From the NCBI GenBank assembly GCA_030426385.1, contig JAUHYI010000016.1, forward strand, positions 1 through 64,000: 64,000 nucleotides of DNA, read 5' to 3'. Within the stretch, counting starts at the first letter, position 1, and the number at the start of each line of letters is the position of its first letter. Shown piece by piece: positions 46,327 through 54,860 of this stretch. Under the pieces are notes generated by a model that saw only the letters and a program-made list of their open reading frames with translations, ran no database searches and was not told where the DNA came from. Both the position numbers and the translations under genes were made by a program. The DNA comes from Phycisphaerae bacterium. GTDB taxonomy: Bacteria > Planctomycetota > Phycisphaerae > Phycisphaerales > Phycisphaeraceae.

Positions 46327-46695
46327 ACGCCCTGATACAGGCTTAATTCTCGAGCCTGAATCAAGCCCAAATCGAGCATAAAAAAATCTTTGCGCAGGGG
46401 GCTCTCTGACCGGGAAAAAAAGCAAGCTTTTCAGGGCCAGGTTGCTATAATATGCCTACCCAAAAATTGCTTCATTGCCCGTAGAAAACCCGTAAAAATC
46501 CAGCATTTCGCGTCCAATGAAGTGAACCTTCCCACTCCCCTCCTACCCGCCTCACGAGCTGTCACATTACTAGCCCACTACTAGTCCCCCCACCGGCTTC
46601 TCATCCACTTTTATTGAGCCTTTTTCTGTGACGTTTGTCAGCCCATTCTGTCATTCGCCGAACACCGAAAAGCTCGCCACCGAATTGTGTTGACC
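46327..46695. promoter_or_regulatory. Gap upstream of the PHP-domain gene, with a TATAAT box
   Basis: No coding potential. A consensus TATAAT lies at 46446-46451, but the region 17 bases upstream has no good -35. The rest shows nothing notable. Confidence 0.3.
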
Positions 46696-49185
46696 ATGAA
46701 TTCAAAGACTGTTTCAGACGTTCCTCACACACCCCAACCTTCACGACACAACGTATCGGATCCACCCATGGTTCGATACCATCAACCCGGCGTAGGCGGT
46801 CGATATGCTTCACGGATCATTGATCTGGCAACATGCGATAGCGGTGCATGGCTCGCATGGCATGGATACGATCCGGTTTCCGGTGAAGACCAAATCTTCA
46901 CGCAATGGCAAGACGACGGACAGGCTGAACCCCCCATTGTTTTAACGCCCGAGGCAGGCGATCACGGTCGTCCACAGATCGTGGCGGTTGATCATCACAC
47001 TGCCGACGCCGTTTGGATTTCGCAGCAGAACACGTTGATGCACGCATCGCGCAGAGATGGGCGATGGATGGAACCTAATGTCGCGACTGCTTCGGATCTC
47101 TGGATGCACGATGCCACCATGACATCGAACGCAAACAGGCTGGAAGTCGGTGTCGTCTTGTCGCGTCAAGGCCACCATCAACTCAACATTCTCACACTGA
47201 TGCCCAACGGACAATGGGCGAAGGCTGCCAGCCGTGTGTTCACGGACTACATCACACGGCCACAACTTTGCCTGCTCGCCGACGGATCGACGCTGGTGGT
47301 TGTCGAGGTATACGACACCTCGGCCAGGCAATCGACGCTCGAATCGTTTGTCGTTCGTCACGATATTTGTGCCGAGGGGAATCGCAAAAATGGCCACCAT
47401 GTCACTGATGACAATAACAATGATGACAACGACAACGACAACGATAATGACGAGAGCGGTCAGTGGAATCAACACACAACGCTCGCCGAAGTCGGTGAGA
47501 GTTTGGTGCTTCCGCGACTGACCCTTGATTCGGACGGGACGCCATGGTTGTGCTACGTGCGCGAACAGGTCGTGACTCGAGACGGCGTCGTGAGCCGAAG
47601 CGCGTGGATCGATGCCGGGCCGATGTCGGGCTTAAATTCCAGTTCCAATTCCAGTTCCAGTTCCAGTTCCAGTTCAAAAAGTCAATGGCAGATCACACGT
47701 TCGCTGGCTCCGCTGCACATGGGATTGCTTCCGATCAAGCGATACTTCGGCTACTCAGGTTTACGCCGTCACCCACAACTCCTCACCACCACGGACGGAT
47801 CCGTTCACCTGCTTTGGGAACAACAGCGCGACGAAATCGAAGATTGGAACAATCTCTGGAACGGATATCTGCTGGGCAGAACCTATCGCGCCGGCTCATG
47901 GGAACCCACGATGACATGGCAAGATGGCGGATGTTGTTTTGCTGTAGATGCGAATCGCTTGCTGCCCACATCGCAAATGGATATCGCCGTAAAGCTAGAG
48001 CATCAGGAACAAGGCGATGACTTTCGAGTCGTGCGAATCGATATGAATTCGCGCTCAAACGCGCATCCCGAATCCATCAAACCAGGCGAGCATTGGTCGT
48101 CATACTCCCCCCACGTCTCCCCCCACGACTTCCCCCATAAATTTCCCCACTCGTCTCGTCCCACAATCACGGTCGATGGTCAAACGCTTTCGCTTTATTT
48201 TGGCGACTTTCATAATCACAGTCTGTGCTCGCCCGATGCGGAGGGACATCCCGACGAGCTCTACCATTTTGCCCGCGACGTGGCCGGCCTCGATTTTGTG
48301 GGCATTACTGACAACGACTTCTATCCCGACAAAGCGTTGATGCGCAGCGAAGTCAATTATCAACAATCACTCGTGGGCGTACTCGAAGACCCAAACCAAT
48401 TTATACCTTTCGCCGGTTTCGAATGGACCTTCCATCGCAACGATGGCAAAGACAGCTACAACCATCGCTCGATCATCGCGCGCAATTCGGCGATCCAACC
48501 GATCCGTCGCATCGATGCCAACGGTGCCGATGAAGCCACGTTCGCCAAACATCTCGCTGAAGCGGATGTCTTTGCTCATGCTCATCATGGCGAGTTCACG
48601 TTACTTGGCACAAGCCAGGAAGCCAACGTAGAAATCACAAGCGGCTGGGCCATCAACATGGAAGTCTCGTCGATCGTTCATGAACATCTCGCAAGCGGCC
48701 ATCGATTTGGCTTCATCGGAGGAAGCGATGGCCATCGTGCGGTGCCCGGTCTCGGTGGTGCGCTGGTCGCGGTCTGGGCCCGATCGCTCACAAGAGAAGC
48801 CATCGTCGACGCGCTCGCCAACCGGCAATGCTATGCCACGACCGGCAATCGCACGGCCATCGACTTTCGCATCAACAACACATTCATGGGCGACGCGTTG
48901 CCATGGGATGGGGAAAAACCCCTTGAAATCACCATCGATATCCAGTCGCACGCACCATTGCGCAACATCCAAATCATCCGCGATGGCCGAGTCGTTCATC
49001 AGTTCGACACCAATGATTGCGTGTTTCAATCAACATGGATCGATCCTGATCCGCCGCAAACTTCCGCGTGGTACTACCTTCGCGTCGAAGATACGACGCC
49101 GTATCAGGAACATCCGCACAATGTTTGCCAGGCCGTGGGACACCTGAGCTGGTCGAGTCCGATTTGGATTGCCCCACTCCATTAA
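46696..49185 (+). CDS. Large protein with propeller-like N-terminus and PHP/DUF3604-type metallohydrolase domain
   Basis: About 829 residues. The first ~480 show repeated WxxxG/Asp-box-like strands (DGTPWLCYVREQVVTR, TTDGSVHLLWEQQRDEIEDW) suggesting a beta-propeller. From about residue 495 a PHP-type phosphoesterase domain reads LYFGDFHNHSLCSPDAEG, FVGITDNDFYP, PFAGFEWTF, VFAHAHHGEFTLLG and GFIGGSDGHRAVPGLGG, giving the metal-binding His/Asp set. In the N-terminal part two hexamer repeats encode an Asp/Asn run (about 237-253) and a Ser run (about 312-327), and C-tract DNA encodes a Ser-Pro-His stretch near 470. A GTG at 46687 is an alternative start. Confidence 0.8.
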   Translation: MNSKTVSDVPHTPQPSRHNVSDPPMVRYHQPGVGGRYASRIIDLATCDSGAWLAWHGYDPVSGEDQIFTQWQDDGQAEPPIVLTPEAGDHGRPQIVAVDHHTADAVWISQQNTLMHASRRDGRWMEPNVATASDLWMHDATMTSNANRLEVGVVLSRQGHHQLNILTLMPNGQWAKAASRVFTDYITRPQLCLLADGSTLVVVEVYDTSARQSTLESFVVRHDICAEGNRKNGHHVTDDNNNDDNDNDNDNDESGQWNQHTTLAEVGESLVLPRLTLDSDGTPWLCYVREQVVTRDGVVSRSAWIDAGPMSGLNSSSNSSSSSSSSSKSQWQITRSLAPLHMGLLPIKRYFGYSGLRRHPQLLTTTDGSVHLLWEQQRDEIEDWNNLWNGYLLGRTYRAGSWEPTMTWQDGGCCFAVDANRLLPTSQMDIAVKLEHQEQGDDFRVVRIDMNSRSNAHPESIKPGEHWSSYSPHVSPHDFPHKFPHSSRPTITVDGQTLSLYFGDFHNHSLCSPDAEGHPDELYHFARDVAGLDFVGITDNDFYPDKALMRSEVNYQQSLVGVLEDPNQFIPFAGFEWTFHRNDGKDSYNHRSIIARNSAIQPIRRIDANGADEATFAKHLAEADVFAHAHHGEFTLLGTSQEANVEITSGWAINMEVSSIVHEHLASGHRFGFIGGSDGHRAVPGLGGALVAVWARSLTREAIVDALANRQCYATTGNRTAIDFRINNTFMGDALPWDGEKPLEITIDIQSHAPLRNIQIIRDGRVVHQFDTNDCVFQSTWIDPDPPQTSAWYYLRVEDTTPYQEHPHNVCQAVGHLSWSSPIWIAPLH
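47409..47452 (+). repeat. In-frame hexamer repeat GACAAC
   Basis: Seven or so imperfect 6-base units encoding alternating Asp and Asn within the PHP-domain protein. Unit length keeps the frame, so copy changes alter length only. Confidence 0.7.
47636..47674 (+). repeat. In-frame hexamer repeat TTCCAG
   Basis: Six to seven units encoding Ser-Ser pairs with occasional Asn in the same protein, about 190 bases after the Asp/Asn repeat. Confidence 0.75.
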
Positions 49186-49233
49186 ACCCCTGATCATTAA
49201 ACCTCTATTTATTAACTTGCGAGATTGCATGCG

Positions 49234-49866
49234 ATGCCTGACTACCGAAAACAATTCAAGAGCTGCGGCCAAAACGTTCAGATTGCTGACGATGTTTATA
49301 TCGAACATCCCGAATCCCTTGAGGTCGGCGACCGCGTCAACTTCATGCGCGGCTTTCATATGATCGGCCAACCGCAGGTCGCGCGCATCGGCAGCGATGT
49401 CACGTTCTATCCCAATTGTTTTATCCAGGGTTCGCCCGGGCGCTTTGTGATTCAAGATCACGTCGGATTTTTTCCCGGCAATTATATTTCGCTTGGCGAT
49501 TGGGATGATAGCTTTGTTGAGATCGGGCACCATTCGCACTTCGCGCCCAACTGCGTGCTCTATGGTTGGGGCGGTTTGTCCATCGGACCCTATGCGAACA
49601 TTGCATCGCACACCGTCTTCGCCACGGTCGGCCATCATCATGAACGCACCGATGTGCCGATGGCTCTTTCCGGCGAAAAGGCCGGGCCCATCACACTCGA
49701 GCAAGACGTGTGGATCTGCGCGAACGTCACCATCACGGCCGATACCCGGATCGCTCAGGGTTGTGTCATTGCCGCAAACGCGGTGATCACTCGCGATACA
49801 AAACCCATGGGCATCTACGGCGGCGTTCCCGCCAAACAGATCGGCACGCGCGATTCTAAATCGTAA
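49234..49866 (+). CDS. Left-handed beta-helix acetyltransferase (WcaF/maltose acetyltransferase-like)
   Basis: A hexapeptide-repeat O-acetyltransferase of 210 residues. Imperfect hexads run through VQIADDVYIEHPESLEVGDR, VARIGSDVTFYPNCFIQG, SIGPYANIASHTVFATVGHH (catalytic His region) and ITLEQDVWICANVTITADTR, closing with AVITRDTKPMGIYGGVPAKQ, the family C-terminal motif. Likely acetylates a sugar. ATG at 49234 (MPDYRKQ) fits; an upstream ATG at 49225 would add three residues. It follows the PHP gene by 48 bases. Confidence 0.9.
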   Translation: MPDYRKQFKSCGQNVQIADDVYIEHPESLEVGDRVNFMRGFHMIGQPQVARIGSDVTFYPNCFIQGSPGRFVIQDHVGFFPGNYISLGDWDDSFVEIGHHSHFAPNCVLYGWGGLSIGPYANIASHTVFATVGHHHERTDVPMALSGEKAGPITLEQDVWICANVTITADTRIAQGCVIAANAVITRDTKPMGIYGGVPAKQIGTRDSKS

Positions 49867-49918
49867 TTTTTATGTCATGCTTCGCCGTGGTTTATAGTGA
49901 AACGCGATTCAAAGAAAT

Positions 49919-50647
49919 TCAAAGCGATTCGACGCGAACGCCAAACAGTCGGACTGCGGCACACCATGTGCGAAACCCCCAATAGCCATCAGTGAGTTGT
50001 GGGCCGTGTTCGCCGGTGTCTTCGAACTCGAATGCAAGTTGTTCGTTTTGATAAAAATGAAAACGACCCTTTCGCTTTTCGATGTGAACCTTGTGGCGAT
50101 AGTTCCACTGATCTTTCTCGGTTTGGTCCTGCTGCCCAATCAAGTAAAACCCCGGATTGCGCCGAGCGACGAGTTGGTACTTGGTATCTGCCGCGGGACT
50201 CATGCGGTAGTAGGTAATGGTGTATCCATCCATCAACGGAATGGTCGTGTCCAACACCTTTTCGTAATGCGGTAAGTTGTCTGGCTTGCCATGCAGAAAA
50301 ATGTAAGAGCCGGGGCGCTTGAAAGAATACTTGAGCAAGTCGATCGACTTGTCCTGATACTTGCAATCAAACATGAATAGCAGATTGCACTTCTCGCCAT
50401 CACCCACGATCGGTGCGATGGGTTCGAGATCAAAACTCATGCGCCAATCGCCAGCCAATGGCGTTTTGCACCAGAGATTCAAACCTTCCAATCCCATCTC
50501 GGGTCGATGTTGTGCTTCGCGTGGATCGAGCAGAACGCTACCATCTTCGATTTTGATGATCGTGCCGGGTGGGCCTTCGGCGACCCATTGTTCCAAGCCG
50601 TTTTTAAAATTGTCTTCGAATGTTGCCAAGGTATTGATGTGATTCAT
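49919..50647 (-). CDS. DUF1961 family protein
   Basis: About 242 residues without signal peptide. The sequence EDNFKNGLEQWVAEGPPGTI, LNLWCKTPLAGDWRMSFDLE, then RKGRFHFYQNEQLAFEFED and GYWGFRTWCAAVRLFGVRVE match the concanavalin-like DUF1961 family found beside polysaccharide lyases and sulfatases. The function is unproven; glycan binding or hydrolysis is likely. A longer frame to 50719 would include a translated tandem repeat, so the ATG at 50647 is preferred. Confidence 0.82.
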   Translation of the reverse strand: MNHINTLATFEDNFKNGLEQWVAEGPPGTIIKIEDGSVLLDPREAQHRPEMGLEGLNLWCKTPLAGDWRMSFDLEPIAPIVGDGEKCNLLFMFDCKYQDKSIDLLKYSFKRPGSYIFLHGKPDNLPHYEKVLDTTIPLMDGYTITYYRMSPAADTKYQLVARRNPGFYLIGQQDQTEKDQWNYRHKVHIEKRKGRFHFYQNEQLAFEFEDTGEHGPQLTDGYWGFRTWCAAVRLFGVRVESL

Positions 50648-50651
50648 GTCC

Positions 50652-50714
50652 GGTCTTGTTTGGTTTTGGTCGGTCTTGATAGGTCTTGATAGGTTTTGAT
50701 AGGTTTTGTTTTCA
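50652..50714. repeat. Tandem repeat GTCTTGATAG / GTTTTGATAG
   Basis: About five units of a 10-base repeat between the DUF1961 gene start and the alginate-lyase-like gene end. It is a different core from the other decamer families but has the same size and location pattern. Confidence 0.75.
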
Positions 50715-50722
50715 GGCAATCG

Positions 50723-51886
50723 TTATAGCCAAAGCGATGCGTAACGGCAGGTGTGTTGGTCGGTCAACAGGTGGTCATCCTCGACCGCGGGCAGACGATG
50801 CCAAAGTTTTTCCCATCGCTCGTCGCCGGTAGCCTGCGCAGCCATGAGCATCCATGCCATGCGGCGCGGCAGTCGGTCGTCGGTGTTCTCAGCGTCATTT
50901 CCAAAAGGCCATGTTTTTTTATCATCGAGGTAGGGATATAAAAAATCCAACCCACGCCGAATGCTGCGACCGTCGGGCAGTTCGAACGACCAAAGATCGC
51001 TACCCGGTTCCGAATGGCACGGCTCGGAAAGCATCTGGCATAGCAACACCATTTGCTCAAGATTGAAAATCGAATAACTATAGGGCCGAGTGCGTCCGGT
51101 TTCTTTTGGGAAACTGCCATCGTCTGCCATCTGATCGGGCAGCAAGACACGACGGAACCATCGTCGGCAACGACTGACGCAACGCGTGTCGCCGACAAGC
51201 GCGGCGTACATACTCAGTTGCAAGGTATAGCACGTGGCGTGGTTGTTGCGATTGCGAGATTCCTGTCGGCCATGCGGGTGCGTGCGTAACCATTGAAGAT
51301 ATTCAGCAAACCAATTTTTGATACCGTCGATCGTTTCGCGTGAGGCGTTGGGCGTGGTTTGCAAGATGCCGACCAAACGCGGGGTTTCAATCAAAACGCG
51401 CGTGTCAATCAATCCGAAACTGCGACCGGTAGCTCGGCCGGGCACCGCCTGGGCATAACACATGTGCGGGTTCATGCGAGTTTTGGGATCGACAAAAAAT
51501 TCGTGGAGCCATGTCAATGCAGCCGTTGCGTAATCAGCCTGTTCGGTCAATCGATAGGCCGCGGTGAGCGCGGACGCCGCACCGATCATCTGCCGCATGA
51601 TCCGACGATGTGATTTAAAACTGTTTGGGTTTTCGTATCCATCACGACGCATGAATGGCAGACCATCGGGCTGATCGGGATCGGGCCACCAGTATTCGCC
51701 GTTTGAATAGTAATCACCGGAGACACATTGCAGTTCGGGCGGTGTGGTGTCGGTGATATGAACCGGCGACTTCTTCATCGCGCGATCGGCAAGGCGAATC
51801 GCCTGGTCACGCTCGGCGGCAATCACTTGGGGATGATCATGTAAAAGCGATGATAGCGTGGATGACTTGGATGAAATAGATGACAT
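50723..51886 (-). CDS. Alginate lyase-family protein (PL5-like)
   Basis: The 387 residues contain the alginate-lyase superfamily features: TTPPELQCVSGDYYSNGEYW (start of the fold), HRRIMRQMIGAASALTAAYR, MNPHMCYAQAVPGRATGRSF, and RNRNNHATCYTLQLSMYAAL (NNH, the catalytic His block), then SFPKETGRTRPYSYSIFNLE. The frame is open to 52018, but that would run into the sulfatase gene, and MSSISSKSSTLSSLL at 51886 is a reasonable start although lacking a strong ribosome site. No signal peptide. Probably cleaves uronate-containing glycan together with the neighbouring sulfatase. Confidence 0.85.
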   Translation of the reverse strand: MSSISSKSSTLSSLLHDHPQVIAAERDQAIRLADRAMKKSPVHITDTTPPELQCVSGDYYSNGEYWWPDPDQPDGLPFMRRDGYENPNSFKSHRRIMRQMIGAASALTAAYRLTEQADYATAALTWLHEFFVDPKTRMNPHMCYAQAVPGRATGRSFGLIDTRVLIETPRLVGILQTTPNASRETIDGIKNWFAEYLQWLRTHPHGRQESRNRNNHATCYTLQLSMYAALVGDTRCVSRCRRWFRRVLLPDQMADDGSFPKETGRTRPYSYSIFNLEQMVLLCQMLSEPCHSEPGSDLWSFELPDGRSIRRGLDFLYPYLDDKKTWPFGNDAENTDDRLPRRMAWMLMAAQATGDERWEKLWHRLPAVEDDHLLTDQHTCRYASLWL

Positions 51887-51908
51887 GGATGATGGCTGCA
51901 AGGAGGGT

Positions 51909-53348
51909 TCACGCAGTCTGAAGTTGGGGCTCGGGGAGTTCAAGGGTGTCGTTGACGTTTGTTTGCCATTGTTGCAATTGGCCGAATAGTCGCTGCATTT
52001 GTGGTAGTTGTTCCGCATGCGATGCGAGATTGTGGTGCTCGCCGGGGTCGTCGTTCAGATTGTAGAGTTCATGCTCTTCAGTGGTGAGATAGTTGGTATA
52101 TCGCCAGCCATCAATGGACACGAGTGTTCGGCTTTTTATGGCGGGATAATTTTGCGAAATAACGCAGGGCGAAGCCTGTCCGCGAATGTCAACATCATGC
52201 GTGGCATGCAATGCGTTGGCAAGACTACGGCCATGCAATTGAGATGAAACGGATTGCCCCATCAATTCAAGAAGTGTGGGAACCAGGTCTATCTGACTGA
52301 CCGGTCCATTGATGCGTATGGCCTCGCGTTGTCCCGGCACTCGCACGAGTAGTGGAATGCGCACCGCTTCGCGATATGGCAATTTTTTTAACAGCAATCC
52401 ATGTGAACCCATGAATTCGCCATGGTCAGAAGTGAAGACGACGATGGTGTTGTCATCAAGGCCGCAATCGTGCAGAGTGTCGAGTATGCGTCCGACATGG
52501 GTATCAATCAAACTGCACAGACCGAGGTAACACGCCGTGAGTTCACGCCATGTTTTTTCGTAGGACAGGTCGTAGTTGCCATATCCGTTTTCGTGCAACT
52601 GTTTCAAGCGATCCGCAATCGGTTTCGGAAGCGGACCACCATCGCTGCCGGGTTCTTGGCCGAATCCGGGAAACATAGGAACTTGGTCGGGGTCGTATTG
52701 TTGATCGCGCGGGCCGAAGAATGGATCGTGCGGTTCGAGAAAACTGACGGTTAATGCCCAGGGTTGGTTCTGGTATCTGTGAATGAAATCACAGGCTTGG
52801 TCGCCGAGGAATTTTGCTTTTGAAAATTGTTCGGGCAAACGTGCCGCGAACGCGCGATCGAACACGCCACGTGGATCGCGGCCGATGGTGAATCCGTTTT
52901 GTAACAGGTGATGGTGGTAGTCCGAACGATCGGTGCGATCACGGCCCTCGCTGAAATGTTGAAAGTAAAAATCTTCGACGGAGACGAATCGTTCGTAGCC
53001 ATGTTGCGGGTAAATCTCATCGCCGAGGTGCCACTTGCCGTGATATTCGATGCGATATCGGGAACGCACGACGGGGTCGATCAATTCAGGAAGACAAGGG
53101 GTGTCGGCATTGATGGAAAGATTGTTCGCATAAGCACCGTGAGCGTGAGGATACAACCCGCTCTGCAAACTGCCGCGAGAGGGAGTGCAGATCGGGTCAG
53201 TGCAATGGGCATCGTCGAAAACACAAGCTGATTCGGCAAAGCGATTGAGATTGGGCATCTGCACAAAATCATTGCCGTAGCATGAGAGCGTGTCACGCCG
53301 TTGCTGATCGGTAAAAATGAAAAGCAGGTTCGGTGGTTGGTGACTCAT
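51909..53348 (-). CDS. Sulfatase (type I, Cys FGly)
   Basis: An alkaline-phosphatase-fold sulfatase of 479 residues, with PPNLLFIFTDQQRRDTLSCY (metal Asp pair) and DPICTPSRGSLQSGLYPHAH, where C-T-P-S-R is the formylglycine motif, plus VFTSDHGEFMGSHGLLLKKL near residue 310. There is no signal peptide, so it would act in the cytoplasm on small sulfated oligosaccharides unless exported by other means. It lies 22 bases upstream of the alginate-lyase-like gene, in operon with it. The maturase is not in this window. Confidence 0.95.
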   Translation of the reverse strand: MSHQPPNLLFIFTDQQRRDTLSCYGNDFVQMPNLNRFAESACVFDDAHCTDPICTPSRGSLQSGLYPHAHGAYANNLSINADTPCLPELIDPVVRSRYRIEYHGKWHLGDEIYPQHGYERFVSVEDFYFQHFSEGRDRTDRSDYHHHLLQNGFTIGRDPRGVFDRAFAARLPEQFSKAKFLGDQACDFIHRYQNQPWALTVSFLEPHDPFFGPRDQQYDPDQVPMFPGFGQEPGSDGGPLPKPIADRLKQLHENGYGNYDLSYEKTWRELTACYLGLCSLIDTHVGRILDTLHDCGLDDNTIVVFTSDHGEFMGSHGLLLKKLPYREAVRIPLLVRVPGQREAIRINGPVSQIDLVPTLLELMGQSVSSQLHGRSLANALHATHDVDIRGQASPCVISQNYPAIKSRTLVSIDGWRYTNYLTTEEHELYNLNDDPGEHHNLASHAEQLPQMQRLFGQLQQWQTNVNDTLELPEPQLQTA

Positions 53349-53499
53349 ACGTATACGGCTTGATCGTGTTCGAGGTCGCGGCTGCTTGTGGCGCGTGCGG
53401 GGGTGTGGGCGTTGGTGTTGTTGACGTGGTGACGCAACCGAAAAGCATTCAGGGGCGCAGAAAAAAAGTGTGGGTGTGTGTGGGTGTGTGGGGGGGGGG

Positions 53500-54720
53500 T
53501 TATTCGTTGGCGTGGTGATTTTTTCGGCTGAGTATCATGGGTTCTTCGATGACGCTGCCATTGGCTTTGATTTGATCGATCAGGCCGGGTGCCGCTTCTA
53601 CGAGAAATAGTCCGGGTTCGCCACGAAGCTTGAGGACTTTGTCGCGAGTCTCCATGCTGTTGTCTTCGATCTTGAGTCCCATGATCGAGCCGATGCGTTT
53701 TTGTGTCGTGTGCGAATCGTCGAGGAACATGATGGCTACCTTGGCATTGCTGAAAAGATTGCCTCGGATGCGAGCGCCTTCACAAGCGGCGATGTTGATC
53801 TGGTTCGCGGTGGCGTAGCCTTGTCCGCCCCGGAAAATATTGTTCTCGATAACGACGCTGTTGGTGGTGCCGTCGAGGTGAATGGAGCTGGGATAGCCGA
53901 GTCCGATGTCGAGTTTTTCTGGGCCTCTTTTGTGACCATTACCTTCGAAGTAACAGTTGGCGATGACGGGCTTGCTGATATTCTGGATGTAAATGGCAGA
54001 ACTGGCGTGTTGCTCGAAGCCGGAGTTGGTGATGTAGACACCGTTGCCGCCGACGAGTTCGATACCTCGACCATTTCGACTGAAGTAGAAACCGCTGATT
54101 TGAATGTCGTTGAAATGGGCGCGTCCTGCGATGCCAGCCTGGCTACACCAGCGAACAATGGAGTCGTTAAAACGACTGCTATAACCTTCGGTATAAATAC
54201 CATAAGTTTCGGCGCCGCCGACGTAGCAGTTGTTCATGTTGAACTGGTTGTGCCATTTGATATTGATGGTGATATCACCACCCCATACCGCGATGTCACG
54301 AATGGAACCGCCGGCCATGCTTTTTTTATAGGTTGGGCCGGACCAGTTCAATGTGTTTTTGGTGGGATCGCTTTGTTGGATCACACTGTGATCGGGGCCG
54401 TCACCGATGATGGAAATATTTTTGCCGTTGCGGAAGAATCCTTCGCCGTGGGTGATCTCAATCGCTTCGGTGATTTTGTAAACACCGGAGGGCACGTAGA
54501 GGGGTTTTTCCTGATCGTGACAAGCGAGGATGGCGGCTTGGAAAGCAGGCTGCCAGTTTTCATTTTCACCGCCGACGTCGATGGCATGCTCCTGGAAATC
54601 ACGAATATTGACCCGGCCGTCGTCTGCGGCGAGGCTTGCGTGGGCTGGTATGAAAAGGCCTATTGCAGCGAACGCAACGATGAGTGCAAGATGATTCAAA
54701 GGTCGGCATTGGATTGGCAT
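53500..54720 (-). CDS. Secreted right-handed beta-helix protein A (pectate lyase-like)
   Basis: The 406 residues have a signal peptide (cleavage likely after HASLA) and a GVYKITEAIEITHGEGF/ISIIGDGPDHSVIQQ start typical of Pectate_lyase_3 proteins. Repeated beta-coils follow, including YFSRNGRGIELVGGNGVYIT, KPVIANCYFEGNGHKRGPEK and SVVIENNIFRGGQGYATANQ. It is a close paralogue of the gene at 54861-56099. Probably a polysaccharide lyase or epimerase; the substrate is unknown. A G-tract on the plus strand follows its stop codon. Confidence 0.9.
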   Translation of the reverse strand: MPIQCRPLNHLALIVAFAAIGLFIPAHASLAADDGRVNIRDFQEHAIDVGGENENWQPAFQAAILACHDQEKPLYVPSGVYKITEAIEITHGEGFFRNGKNISIIGDGPDHSVIQQSDPTKNTLNWSGPTYKKSMAGGSIRDIAVWGGDITINIKWHNQFNMNNCYVGGAETYGIYTEGYSSRFNDSIVRWCSQAGIAGRAHFNDIQISGFYFSRNGRGIELVGGNGVYITNSGFEQHASSAIYIQNISKPVIANCYFEGNGHKRGPEKLDIGLGYPSSIHLDGTTNSVVIENNIFRGGQGYATANQINIAACEGARIRGNLFSNAKVAIMFLDDSHTTQKRIGSIMGLKIEDNSMETRDKVLKLRGEPGLFLVEAAPGLIDQIKANGSVIEEPMILSRKNHHANE

Positions 54721-54827
54721 GGTCGTTTCCGGTAGGAATTTGAAGGACTGTTTAAAAAACTAAATTGGATCACTGGTAGGTGATGGTGGTGTGTGTGTCG
54801 GGGGAAGGAGGGAGGGAAAGTGGTGGA

Positions 54828-54844
54828 CGCTAAGCCGAAAGCGG
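54828..54844 (-). repeat. Variant of dispersed repeat CCGCTTTCGGCTTAGCG
   Basis: Minus-strand copy differing by one base from the 17-base family at 14, 8972 and 18608. It lies in the 140-base gap between the two beta-helix genes. Confidence 0.65.
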
Positions 54845-54860
54845 CTATATGGGGGAGGGG

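Noticed and set aside
53701-54735. 344-codon plus-strand frame opposite the beta-helix gene A
   Set aside because: The minus-strand frame has a signal peptide and clear beta-helix homology; the opposite frame is Asp/Val/Gly-rich and only open because of codon bias. The same occurs at 55239-56117 opposite gene B, which is expected for paralogues.
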